A stretch of DNA of 64,000 nt from JACVRW01 sp963837445 (GTDB lineage Bacteria > Actinomycetota > Thermoleophilia > Solirubrobacterales > Thermoleophilaceae), in the NCBI GenBank assembly GCA_963837445.1, contig CAWINK010000020.1, forward strand, positions 1 to 64,000, in the 5' to 3' direction. Of the stretch, positions 9,349 through 17,870 are shown in pieces (the first letter of the stretch is position 1; every line of letters begins with the position of its first letter). Position numbers and translations under genes: made by a program. The notes beneath the pieces were generated by a model. It saw only the letters and a program-made list of their open reading frames with translations. It was not told where the DNA came from and searched no databases.

Positions 9349-10467
9349 ATGCGCATTCTCTACCTGCATCAGTTCTTCATCACCCGTGCGGGAGGTGGAG
9401 GCACGCGCTCGTACGAGTTCGCGCGCCGCTTCGTGGAGGCCGGGCACGGGGTGCGCATGGTAACCGCCGGGGACGGCACCAGGACGGAGGACGGGATCGA
9501 GGTGGTGGGGGTGCGCGGCGCGTACTCGGACTACATGCGCGCCACCGGGTTCTCGAACCCGCGGCGCATGCTGGCCTTCGCGCGCTTCGCGCTCGGGGCG
9601 ACGCTCGCCGCCCTCCGCGGACCCAGGCCCGACGTGATCTACGCCACCTCGCCGCCGCTCACGATGGCGCTCCCGGCGCTCGTTGCGGCCGCGCGCTGGC
9701 GAGCACCGCTCGTGTTCGAGGTACGCGACCTGTGGCCGGAGGCGCCGATCCAGATGGGCGCACTGCGCAACCGGCTCGCGCAACGGCTGGCGCGCGCACT
9801 CGAGCGCTTCGTCTACCGGCGCAGCACACGCCTGATCGCGCTCTCGCCCGGCATCCGCGCATCGCTGCCGCAGGACAAGACGGCGCTCGTGCCGAACTCC
9901 GCGGACCTTGACCTGTTCGATCCGAGCCCATCCAGCGGACCGTTCCTCGTGTCCTACTTCGGGGCGATGGGGGAGGCGAACGACCTGACCGCGGCCGTCG
10001 AGGCCGCCCGCCTCCTGCCGGACGTGCGCTTCGTGCTCATGGGGGACGGCAAGCGCCGTGACGCCCTGGAGCGCTCGGCGCCGCCCAACGTCGCCTTCCG
10101 GCGCGGCGCCAAGGACGACGTGGCACGGCTGGCAGCGGAGTCTGCTGCCTGCCTCACGCTCTTCAAGGACGTGCCGGTGCTGGCCACCAATTCACCCAAC
10201 AAGCTCTTCGACACCTTCGCCGCGGGCCGGCCCGCGGTCGTGAACATGGACGGCTGGATGCGCGAGCTCGTGGAGCAGAACGAGGCGGGGCTCTACGTCC
10301 GCGCCGGCGACGCGCGCGACCTCGCGGACAAGATCGCCTGGCTGCGAGACCACCCGGACGACGCCGTGCGGATGGGCCGCAACGCCCGGGCGCTTGCCGA
10401 GCGCGAGTTCGGCCGCGACGAGCTGGCCGGCCGCGCGCTCGCTGTGCTCGAGGAGGCGGCGCGTTGA
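9349..10467 (+). CDS. Glycosyltransferase family 4 (WbuB-like)
   Basis: The 372-residue GT-B enzyme opens with MRILYLHQFFITRAGGGGTRSYEFAR (shown here as the HQFF and GGGGTRS motifs), typical of WbuB-like family 4 transferases. It also has LVFEVRDLWPEAP and a C-terminal nucleotide-sugar site around NKLFDTFAAGRPAVVNM with the E-x7-E-like spacing ENEAGLYV. It should add a sugar to a lipid-linked acceptor on the cytoplasmic face. It is first of a tightly packed operon: its stop overlaps the next start as TTGA. Confidence 0.92.
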   Translation: MRILYLHQFFITRAGGGGTRSYEFARRFVEAGHGVRMVTAGDGTRTEDGIEVVGVRGAYSDYMRATGFSNPRRMLAFARFALGATLAALRGPRPDVIYATSPPLTMALPALVAAARWRAPLVFEVRDLWPEAPIQMGALRNRLAQRLARALERFVYRRSTRLIALSPGIRASLPQDKTALVPNSADLDLFDPSPSSGPFLVSYFGAMGEANDLTAAVEAARLLPDVRFVLMGDGKRRDALERSAPPNVAFRRGAKDDVARLAAESAACLTLFKDVPVLATNSPNKLFDTFAAGRPAVVNMDGWMRELVEQNEAGLYVRAGDARDLADKIAWLRDHPDDAVRMGRNARALAEREFGRDELAGRALAVLEEAAR

Positions 10468-11397
10468 CCGTGCTGTCCTACTGCGTGGTGAACACGGGTG
10501 GGCGGGACTACCTGCTCGACTGCCTCGCGGCGATCAAGCGCACGCACCCGGCCGGCGTGGAGCACGAGCTGCTCGTGCTGGACAACGCCTCCGAGGACGG
10601 CTCCGCGGAGGCGGTCCGCGAGCTGCACCCGGAGGTGCGCCTGTTCGCACTCGACCGTCGCGCGGGCAAGGCCGACAACGACTCGCTGCTGCTGAAGGAG
10701 GCGCGCGGGCGCCACTGCCTGCTCCTGAACGAGGACTCTGAGCTGCGCGAGGGTGCGGCGCGCGCGCTGCTGGACGCGCTCGAGGCCGACCCGGGTGCCG
10801 CGGCCGCGGGCGCGCAGCTGCTCACGAGCGAGGGCGAGCCGACGCGCCTGCGCGTGGCGTCTCCCCGACATTCCGTGGGCGCTGGCCGCCGCGGTGTTCA
10901 GCCACGAACGCGTGGCGGTGCAGAGCGGGGGCGACCGGGTGCGCGAGGTGGGCTGGGTCCAGTCGAGCGCCATGCTGGTACGGCGCGCCGCGGCCGAGCA
11001 GGTCGACTGGCTCGACGGGGACTTCTTCGTCTACTCGGACGAGACCGACTTCTGCCGCCGGCTGCACGACGCCGGCTGGCGCATCCTGTTCGTGCCGGGG
11101 GCGCAGGCGGTCCACCACGACCAGCTGGGCACGGACGCGGCCGCGATGCGGCGCCGCATCGTGGAGTTCCACCGCAACCGCGACCTCTACTTCCGAAAGC
11201 ACGGAATGCACCTCACCCGCCTCGTATGGAAGGCCTGCTGGATCTGGGCGTACCTCGTTCGCGCGGCCGCCGCCACCGTGCTGCCGGACCGCGACCCGCG
11301 GCGCTACCTGCTGCACGCCAGGCAGGAGCTGCTGCCGGGCCGCGGCCACGGCATCCGCGAAGCGGCGGAGGCACACAACCGCGGGCTTGCCCAATAA
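10464..11397 (+). pseudogene. Glycosyltransferase family 2, interrupted by an apparent +1 frameshift
   Basis: Two reading frames together make one GT2 enzyme of about 310 residues. The first frame gives TVLSYCVVNTGGRDYLLDCL, LVLDNASEDGS and LLLNEDSELREGA (the DxD-like acceptor site). From about 10845-10865 homology moves to the next frame: AWRLPDIPWALAAAVFSHE, FVYSDETDFCRRL, HHDQLGTDAA and FHRNRDLYFRKH. One extra base around 10840-10865 explains the break, and the joined length (934 nt) is one base more than a multiple of three. It could be a base-calling error or a real inactivation. The start TTG overlaps the upstream stop. Similar to rhamnosyltransferase-type GT2 proteins. Confidence 0.8.
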
Positions 11398-11412
11398 CGT
11401 CCCGCGCACGCC

Positions 11413-12883
11413 ATGGAGCACGCTGACACCGCCCAACTGGCCGCTCTGGGTGGCGCGCTCGGGTCCGTGCTCGTGCTGCTCGGCCGCGGGCGGGTGCTGC
11501 TGCTGGCCGGGCTGGCGCTCCTGGGCGCCGCCGAGCTCGGCGCTCGCGTGGGCGCTCGGAGGGGGTCCGCTCGACAGGCTGAGCGGCGCGTCCGGGGCTG
11601 CCGCCGTGGCGCTTGCGCTGGTGGCGCTCGGCGCCGCGACCGCGCTGTTCGTGAAGCGTCCGGCGATCGTCCCGATCGCGGTGCTCGTGGCCGCGCCGCT
11701 CAGGCCGCCGCTGTCGTTCGACAGCTCCAGCACGCTGCTCGTGCAGATCGCCGACGACGGGCGCCTCGGCCGGCTCCTGCCGCTCTACTTCGTGCTCGGC
11801 GCGGCGGCCGCGGCCCTGGCGTGGCGGGCGCTGCGCGGACGCGAGCTGCGTCCACTGCCCATGCAGGTGGCGCTGCCGGCCGCGGCGTTCTTCGCCTTCG
11901 CGTGCTGCTCGCTCCTGTGGGCGGACGACGTGGAGGCCGGCACGAACCTCCTGCTGTTCTTCACCCTGCCCTTCGTGGCCCTGCTCGCCACCATGGCGCG
12001 CGCGAGCTACCCGCCCTGGGCCCCGCGCGCGCTCGCGACGGCCGCGCTCGCGCTCGCCACGCTGTTCGCGGCGGTGGGGCTGTGGCAGGCCGCCACACAC
12101 GAGCTGTTCTTCTACGCACCGAACCTGGCCGCGTCGAACGCGAACACTGACTACTTCCGCGTGACCTCGCTGTTCGGCGACCCGAGCCTCTACGGCCGTC
12201 ATCTGGTGCTCGGCATCGGCGTGGCGCTCACGCTGCTCGCCACCCGCCGCTGGCATCCATGGCCGCTGATCGGCCTGCTCGTCGTGATGTGGGCGGGCCT
12301 GCTGTTCTCGTACTCGCAGTCGAGCATGGTCGCGCTGCTCGTGATCACCGTTGCGCTGGCCGTGGCCACGGGCGACCGGCGCGTGCGCCGCGCCGTGGCG
12401 CTGCTCACGTTGGCGGCAGCGCTCGTGGGTTGCGGCTACCTGGCCGTGCAGGTGGCGGGCGGGGAGTCCTTGAACAGGATCACGAGCGACCGGACCAACC
12501 GCGTGGAGGACGCCGTGCGCGTGATCGAGGAGCACCCTGTCGTGGGTGTGGGGATCGGAGGGCAGCCGCGTGCCAGCCGCCGGCTGGTGGGCAGCGAGCG
12601 GCCGACGCCGAACTTCGTGTCGCACACCACGCCGCTCACCGTGTTCGCCGAGCTCGGCGCTATCGGCCTCGCGCTCTACGCGTGGCTCCTGGTTGGCGGG
12701 GCGTGGCTGATCCTCCAGGTGCGGCGCCTGGACGAGCCGCTGGGGCTCGCGCTGGGAGCGGCATTCATCGGGCTGTTCGTGCACGCGCTGTTCTACAGCG
12801 GCTTCCTCGAGGATCCGCTCACCTGGGTCGTGATCGGAATCGCCGCCGCCTACTGCGTTAAGCCTGCGAGGACCACGGCGTGA
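11413..12883 (+). pseudogene. O-antigen ligase-like polytopic membrane protein, apparent +1 frameshift near its 5' end
   Basis: The main frame (from about 11540) encodes around 10 hydrophobic segments with an O-antigen ligase/polymerase pattern, including the C-terminal VVGVGIGGQPRASRR and NFVSHTTPLTVFAELG loop. The plausible start, ATG 11413, lies one frame earlier and gives a hydrophobic helix (LLLAGLALLGAAELG) that should join ALAWALGGGPLDRL in the main frame. The joint is at about 11531-11545 and needs one extra base. The uninterrupted alternative frame there is Cys/Trp/Ser-rich and looks non-coding. Total 1471 nt is again one more than a multiple of three. The enzyme would transfer or polymerise lipid-linked glycans outside the membrane. 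Its stop overlaps the next start (GTGA). Confidence 0.8.
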
Positions 12884-14193
12884 GCCAGCGCGCGGCATGG
12901 CTCGTCACCGGGATGCTGTTCGTGCTGGTGGCGATCGCGCTGCCGGAGCTCGGGTCGGACCCGTTGCGGTTCCGCCCGCCGAGCGTCGACCCACAGGGTC
13001 CGCTCGCTCCGCTGGTGCGTGCGGCCGGTGAGGAGTGGGATCTGGGCATCGCGCGCGCCGCCGCCTTCGCGGCCGCGCTCCTGTGCGGCGGCTTCGCGGC
13101 CTACCTGCTGGCGCGACGCCCGCCGACGCTCCCGCGCTGGACCGGCATTGCCCTCGTGGTGGCGGTCGGCCTCCTGCTCACCGCTCCCTCCACGCTGCTC
13201 GCGCTCGGGCTGCGCGACTCCACCGAGCCCTGGTTCTTCACAAACGACTCCACCTACCAGGCCGAGCTGGGCGGCGAGCTGCTGCTCGACCTCGACAACC
13301 CGTACGGCCACGACTACCGCGAGTCGGGGCTGGAGCGCTTCTACACCCGCGACGGCAGCGTGTCCGAGAGCGTGCGCGACCGCGAGGTTGCACTCGAGCA
13401 CTTCGCGTACTTCCCCGGTGCCGTGCTCACCGCGGCCGTGTGGCGGGTGCTGCCCGCGCCCTTCGACGACTACCGGCTGCTGGTGCTGCTCGCCACGCTC
13501 GCGCTGCTGCCGGCCGCGCTGCTGTTCCGCGGCCCGCTGGGGTGGCGGCTTGCGCTCGGCGCGCTGCTGGTCTGCAACCCGATCGCCGTGCGCTCGGCGT
13601 GGTTCGGGCAGAACGACGCTCCGAGCCTGCTGCTGGTGGTGCTGGCGTTCGCGCTCATCACGCGGCGGCGCTTTGGCTGGGCGGCGGCGGCGATCGCCGG
13701 GGCGATACTGCTGAAGCAGTTCGCGATCGTGGCGGTCCCGTTCCTCGTGCTGATGGTGCCGCGCGAGGAATGGAAACGCGCGGGCCTCGTGTTCGCCGGC
13801 GTGCTGGCGGCGGGCATCCTGCCCTTCCTCGCGGCCGACCCCGCGGCCTTCTACGACGACACGGTCAAGTACGGCGCCGGGACCTACAAGATCGTGGGCT
13901 ACGGCCTCTCAGCGATCCTCGTCCGCCTCGGAATCATCGACGATCGCGACGGGAGCTATCCGTTCGCGCTGCTGGCGGTGCTCACCTGGGTGCCGCTGAC
14001 GGTGTGGCTCGTGCTCGTCCAGCGGCGCACACAGGAGCTCTGGGTCGGCGCCGCCGCCTTCGGCATCTCCATCCTGTGGCTGATGTTCATCGGCCGCACC
14101 TTCAACAACTACTACCTCGTGTGGCCGATGACCGGGGCGATCGTCGCGGCGCTGCTGGCGCTAGGGTCGCTGCGTGCTCCAGCACGAGGGTGA
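12880..14193 (+). CDS. Polytopic membrane protein, GT-C (GT87-like) glycosyltransferase
   Basis: The 437-residue protein has about 10 transmembrane helices and a large first extracytoplasmic loop (about residues 110-185) holding NDSTYQAELGGELLLD, NPYGHDY and the LEHFAYFPGAVL segment. Acidic/aromatic residues after the first helices and a late WFGQNDAPS motif fit polyprenyl-phosphate-sugar-dependent GT-C enzymes such as GT87 mannosyltransferases. Exact family uncertain. Start GTG overlaps the ligase stop (GTGA), so it belongs to the same operon. Probable role: extending the surface glycan on the outer face of the membrane. Confidence 0.75.
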   Translation: MSQRAAWLVTGMLFVLVAIALPELGSDPLRFRPPSVDPQGPLAPLVRAAGEEWDLGIARAAAFAAALLCGGFAAYLLARRPPTLPRWTGIALVVAVGLLLTAPSTLLALGLRDSTEPWFFTNDSTYQAELGGELLLDLDNPYGHDYRESGLERFYTRDGSVSESVRDREVALEHFAYFPGAVLTAAVWRVLPAPFDDYRLLVLLATLALLPAALLFRGPLGWRLALGALLVCNPIAVRSAWFGQNDAPSLLLVVLAFALITRRRFGWAAAAIAGAILLKQFAIVAVPFLVLMVPREEWKRAGLVFAGVLAAGILPFLAADPAAFYDDTVKYGAGTYKIVGYGLSAILVRLGIIDDRDGSYPFALLAVLTWVPLTVWLVLVQRRTQELWVGAAAFGISILWLMFIGRTFNNYYLVWPMTGAIVAALLALGSLRAPARG

Positions 14194-14719
14194 TCCCGAC
14201 CGCTGCGTCGTCCTGCTGCCGGGCGTGCGCTACTTCAGCCAGGCGCCGCTCCTGTGGTTCGCACGCGAGGCGGCGCAGGCGCGCGGATGGTCGGTCGTGG
14301 AGGTGGACGAACGCGCGCCGGCCGGTGAGGAGCCCTTCGAGTGGATGCGCGGCCAGGCTGAGCGAGCGCTCGACGCCACGAGCGCGGCGCTCACGGTCGT
14401 GGTCGGGAAGTCGCTCGGCAGCGCGGCGGCAACGATGGTCGATGGGCCGGCCGTATGGCTCACGCCGCTCCTGATCCGCCCGGACATCGTGGCTGCACTC
14501 GCGGCCGCCAGCGCACCCGCCCTGCTGGTGGGGAGCCCCGCCGACCCCAGCTGGGGCGAGGGCGAGCTGCCCGAGAACCCGCTGCTCGATGTGCTCGAGC
14601 TGCCGGGGCTCGACCACTCCCTTCAGGTCAGCGGCGATCCTCTCGCTTCTCTTGACGTTCTGCGCGACGTGACTCAGCGCGTCGGCGCCTTTCTCGAGCT
14701 TGCCTCAGGTAGTCCTTGA
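14174..14719 (+). CDS. Small alpha/beta hydrolase
   Basis: The 181-residue alpha/beta hydrolase has the nucleophile elbow GKSLGS (about residues 75-80), an Asp in LLVGSPADPSW and a His in GLDHSLQV, a complete Ser-Asp-His set in the right order. It resembles the short KANL3/Tex30-like or dienelactone-hydrolase-like group. Start GTG lies inside the end of the upstream gene and 6 nt after a TAGGGT element (14162-14167), so a leaderless internal transcript is possible. The last 92 bp overlap the convergent propeller gene; both ends look coding. Substrate unknown. Confidence 0.8.
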   Translation: MLQHEGDPDRCVVLLPGVRYFSQAPLLWFAREAAQARGWSVVEVDERAPAGEEPFEWMRGQAERALDATSAALTVVVGKSLGSAAATMVDGPAVWLTPLLIRPDIVAALAAASAPALLVGSPADPSWGEGELPENPLLDVLELPGLDHSLQVSGDPLASLDVLRDVTQRVGAFLELASGSP

Positions 14720-16007
14720 CCACCTTCGAGCCCTTGCGGGCGAGCGCAAACTGGTGGGCGCGCCCTGTGACGTAGATGCGCTCCTTGTCGGCCACCACCG
14801 GGTTCGCGTACTTGCCCCCCTGGAAGGTCCACACGCGCTTGCCGTCGCGCGCGCGCACCGCGTAGGTGGCGTCCTCCCCACGCGCCACGGAGCGCTGTGC
14901 TTCCGAGCCGCAGCTCGAGCAGATGGCGTAGTAGACGAGCCCATTCATCACGGTGGGCGCGGCGTGCACGGCACCCTGCGCTTCGATCTGCCAGCGCACG
15001 TCGCCGGTGGCCGCGTCGAGCGCATAGAACTTGCCGTCGTAGGTGCCCACAAAGACCTTCCGCCTGTAGACCGCCGCCGCCCCGTAGATGTAGCTGCCGA
15101 GCGGCCGGGCCCAGAGCAGCTTGCCGCTCTTGGCGCCGTAGACGTACATCGTGCCGTCGGTACTGCCGATGTAAACGCGGCCGTAGGCGATCGTCGGGGT
15201 TGCGTAGAAGAACTCGCGCGCCCGTTGCCCTGTCCAGATCAGGTTGCCGGTCTTCGCGTTGAGCGAGTAGAGCGTGCCCGAGTCCGAGGCGAAGAAGATG
15301 CGGCGCTTCCAGTACGCGGCGGAGGTGTTCACCTCGTTGTCGGCCCCGAAGCGCCAGATGCGCTTGCCGGTCTTCGCGTTGAGCGCGTGCATACCGTGGT
15401 CCCAGGAGCCGACGTAGAGCCGATTTCGATGCAGCAACGGCGAGGACTCGAACGGCGCGCCCTCGTAGCGCCAGCGCTCGCGCCCGGTCTGCGCATCCCA
15501 CGCCACGACGAAGCCGTCAGCCCCGTCCTGCCCCTGGAGACACTCGACTCGGTGCATGTACGCCTGGTAGACGAGTCCCTTGCCGATCGTCGGCGCCGCG
15601 GCGGCGCACCGCCCGAAGCTCTTGCGCCAGCTGACGCGCCCGGTCTCCGCGTTGAGCGCGAAGAAGAGGCCCTTCTGCTGGGCCACGTACACCCGTCCGT
15701 AGCCGATGCTCGGCGGGAACTCGATCGAGTCGTGGGCATCGATCGTCCACAGGCGCTTGTAGGGCGGCCGGTGCTTGTAGGGCGAGATGTGCTGGCGCGC
15801 GTTGTCGTACCCGTAGGTGGGCCAGGGGCGCGGATCGTCCTTCTTTGGAGGCGGCTGGTCCTCCGGCTCCTCGGTCGTCACGAACTCCTCCGTGGCGGAG
15901 CCGCGCTTCTCGATTGGGTCGTCTTCGCTGCGGATGTACAGACCGATCGCGACCGCAAGGACGATCACGACAAGCCCGCCTCCCAGCAGCAGGCGTCGTC
16001 GAGTCAC
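14628..16007 (-). CDS. Membrane-anchored PQQ-like beta-propeller protein
   Basis: The 459-residue protein has a TM anchor (about residues 5-24), an acidic/Pro linker, then repeated propeller blades of the form Y-A-L-N-A-x-T-G-x-x-x-W (for example FALNAETGRVSW, HALNAKTGKRIW, YSLNAKTGNLIW, YALDAATGDVRW), as in BamB/PQQ-dehydrogenase-like proteins. Six to eight blades are visible. There is no catalytic dehydrogenase signature, so a binding/scaffold role outside the membrane is more likely. The C-terminal 30 residues are almost pure Arg/Glu/Ala and overlap the convergent hydrolase gene. Start GTG. The gene may be co-transcribed with the upstream gene 22 bp away. Confidence 0.85.
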   Translation of the reverse strand: MTRRRLLLGGGLVVIVLAVAIGLYIRSEDDPIEKRGSATEEFVTTEEPEDQPPPKKDDPRPWPTYGYDNARQHISPYKHRPPYKRLWTIDAHDSIEFPPSIGYGRVYVAQQKGLFFALNAETGRVSWRKSFGRCAAAAPTIGKGLVYQAYMHRVECLQGQDGADGFVVAWDAQTGRERWRYEGAPFESSPLLHRNRLYVGSWDHGMHALNAKTGKRIWRFGADNEVNTSAAYWKRRIFFASDSGTLYSLNAKTGNLIWTGQRAREFFYATPTIAYGRVYIGSTDGTMYVYGAKSGKLLWARPLGSYIYGAAAVYRRKVFVGTYDGKFYALDAATGDVRWQIEAQGAVHAAPTVMNGLVYYAICSSCGSEAQRSVARGEDATYAVRARDGKRVWTFQGGKYANPVVADKERIYVTGRAHQFALARKGSKVVKDYLRQARERRRRAESRRAERQEKREDRR

Positions 16008-16029
16008 GGCGCGCAGGATGGCAGACGCG

Positions 16030-17850
16030 CTAGTTACGGCCGCCGGCAGAGAGCATGCGCCAGATGCGCTTTGTCACGAGCGGGAGCTCCAGGCTGAGGG
16101 CGGACTCCTCGAGCTCGCGCGCCCACTGCGGCGTGCCAGCCCGCAGCACGATGCCGTCCCCGAGGCCGAGCGCGAGGAAGGCCGGCTCGCCGGCGTCGCG
16201 GCCCGCGGCCGTGATCCGGCGGGCGCCCGTGGGGAGGTTTCGTGAGACCTCGAACACCGTGAACTCGCCGACGAAGCTCGACACGCCCTCGAACAGGCCG
16301 AGGCCGTCCTCGAACACCGTGAGCGGAGCCTTGCTTGTGCGCAGCAGCTGCGTCTGCTCGCCGAAGGCGTTCTCGCGCCTAGGCGTCGACGGGTTGCGTG
16401 CGGTGTCGCCGCGCAGGTCCACCGTGCGCTTGAAGGAGTCCGCCCCGAACACGGCCACACGGCCGCCGTCCGCCGCATAGTCGCGCAGGCGCTCCATCAG
16501 CTCTCGCGGCACCCAGAGCTCGCTGCCTGCAAACGCGACGCCAGGGGCGTTCCCGAGCGCCGGACCCTCGCGTCGAGCGAGCGCCAGGTCGGTTGTGAGG
16601 TCGTACGCGAGCCGCTCGCGGTCGAGCCAGCGCAGCAGCGGTGAGACCTCGCCCGCGAAGCGCGGTGGCAAACCGCCGTCGGCGAAGGGGCGGTCGACCC
16701 GGACGGACGCCGCGAAGGGAAGCCTGTCGCCGAAGCCATCCGCGTCGTCATCGAGACGGTTGAGGCCCTGCCAGGTGAGCGCGGGGAGCACCACGAGCGG
16801 ACGCGCGCGGCTGCGCGCGCTGCGCGGTGGCAGGCCGGCCACGGCGAGCGGCCAGACCGCGCGGTCGTCGCCGGAGCGGACGCGCACCACGTACACGCCC
16901 GTGCGCGTCTTGCTCGGGATCCGGATGCGGAAGCGCCCGCCGAGACGACCACCGCGGAGCACCGGCTTGGGATCGCCGAGACGGGATACGACCCAGTCGA
17001 AGCTGCGGTCCACCGGCCCCACCTCCAGGTGCGCGAAGCCACCTGCGGTGACGGCCGACAGCGGACCGCGCAGCGTGAAGCGGCGTACCGAGACTCCGGT
17101 ACGCGGTCGCGCAACCGCGGCTCGCGGCACGGGCCGCGGCGCCTCCGTCTGGTTGCCTGCGCGATCGCGCACGGCGACCGTGAAGGCGTAGTCGCCCTCC
17201 GGCGCCGGAGCGGTGCGCTCCATCCCGGTGCTCACCTGGCCGTCCCACACCGCGGCGCGGTTGGGGCCACCGCGGAAGCGCCTGACGATGTGCGGCTTGC
17301 CGTCGTCGGTGCGAAAGACGCGGAAGACGGGTGCCCGGTTCTTCGGGCCGCGATAGCGCAGCCGTACGCTCGGGGTCTCGCCCGGCAGGCCGGTGGCCAC
17401 CACCGACGGGTTCGCCGACACCAGCGTGACCTGCGGCGGCCTGCGGTCCACGCTGATCTCCTTGGCGGAGTCGATCACGCGGCTCTCGTCGCGCCGCACG
17501 ACCCGCATCCGGTAGGTCCCGTCAGGCACGAGATTGCCGTCGTCGTCGCGCCCGTCCCAGCGGAACCTGTGCTTGGCGTCGCCCGCCAGCCGGCGCTCGC
17601 TCACGATGCGGCGCACCTCGATGCCCTCGGAGTCCACGACCATGAACGTGACGCTGGCCGGCTCCGAGAGATCGAAGCCCACCTCGGTCGTGTCGCGGTA
17701 GGTGTCACCGTTCGGCGAGAAGTGCGCCGGCTTCGTGGCAAAGCGAATCACGAGCGGGAACTCGTCCTTCAACTGCTGCGTCGTGAAGAAGGCGGCGATT
17801 GTCGCGACCACCAGGACCACGAACACCGCTCGGACCAGGGGCCGGCTCAT
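16030..17850 (-). CDS. Membrane-anchored protein with FlgD-like Ig domain and N,N-dimethylformamidase-beta-like domain
   Basis: The 606-residue protein has an N-terminal TM segment (about residues 6-24). An FHSPNGD-type FlgD/Ig-like module (FSPNGDTYRDTTEVGF, RWDGRDDDGNLVPDGTYRM) covers residues 35-130, and further beta domains follow. The region from about residue 320 resembles the beta subunit of N,N-dimethylformamidase (LPALTWQGLNRLDDD, LTTDLAL, AADGGRVAVFGADSF), a glutamine-amidotransferase-like fold. Such proteins are seen in actinobacterial glycan loci; the function is unknown and amidase activity is not established. A TAGGGT -10 (17866-17861) ends 10 nt before the ATG. Confidence 0.75.
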   Translation of the reverse strand: MSRPLVRAVFVVLVVATIAAFFTTQQLKDEFPLVIRFATKPAHFSPNGDTYRDTTEVGFDLSEPASVTFMVVDSEGIEVRRIVSERRLAGDAKHRFRWDGRDDDGNLVPDGTYRMRVVRRDESRVIDSAKEISVDRRPPQVTLVSANPSVVATGLPGETPSVRLRYRGPKNRAPVFRVFRTDDGKPHIVRRFRGGPNRAAVWDGQVSTGMERTAPAPEGDYAFTVAVRDRAGNQTEAPRPVPRAAVARPRTGVSVRRFTLRGPLSAVTAGGFAHLEVGPVDRSFDWVVSRLGDPKPVLRGGRLGGRFRIRIPSKTRTGVYVVRVRSGDDRAVWPLAVAGLPPRSARSRARPLVVLPALTWQGLNRLDDDADGFGDRLPFAASVRVDRPFADGGLPPRFAGEVSPLLRWLDRERLAYDLTTDLALARREGPALGNAPGVAFAGSELWVPRELMERLRDYAADGGRVAVFGADSFKRTVDLRGDTARNPSTPRRENAFGEQTQLLRTSKAPLTVFEDGLGLFEGVSSFVGEFTVFEVSRNLPTGARRITAAGRDAGEPAFLALGLGDGIVLRAGTPQWARELEESALSLELPLVTKRIWRMLSAGGRN

Positions 17851-17860
17851 TGGGGGCCGG

Positions 17861-17866
17861 ACCCTA
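17861..17866 (-). promoter_or_regulatory. -10 element of the minus-strand membrane protein gene
   Basis: TAGGGT on the minus strand, ending 10 nt before the ATG at 17850. On the plus strand the same 20-bp divergent gap holds GAGAAT (17867-17872), 7 nt before an in-frame GTG at 17880, so both genes may be leaderless. No -35 recognised. Confidence 0.35.
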
Positions 17867-17870
17867 GAGA

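Noticed and set aside
16233..16248. Imperfect palindrome AGGTTTCGTGAGACCT
   Set aside because: Shifted relative to the parS core and within a well-supported coding region; likely chance.
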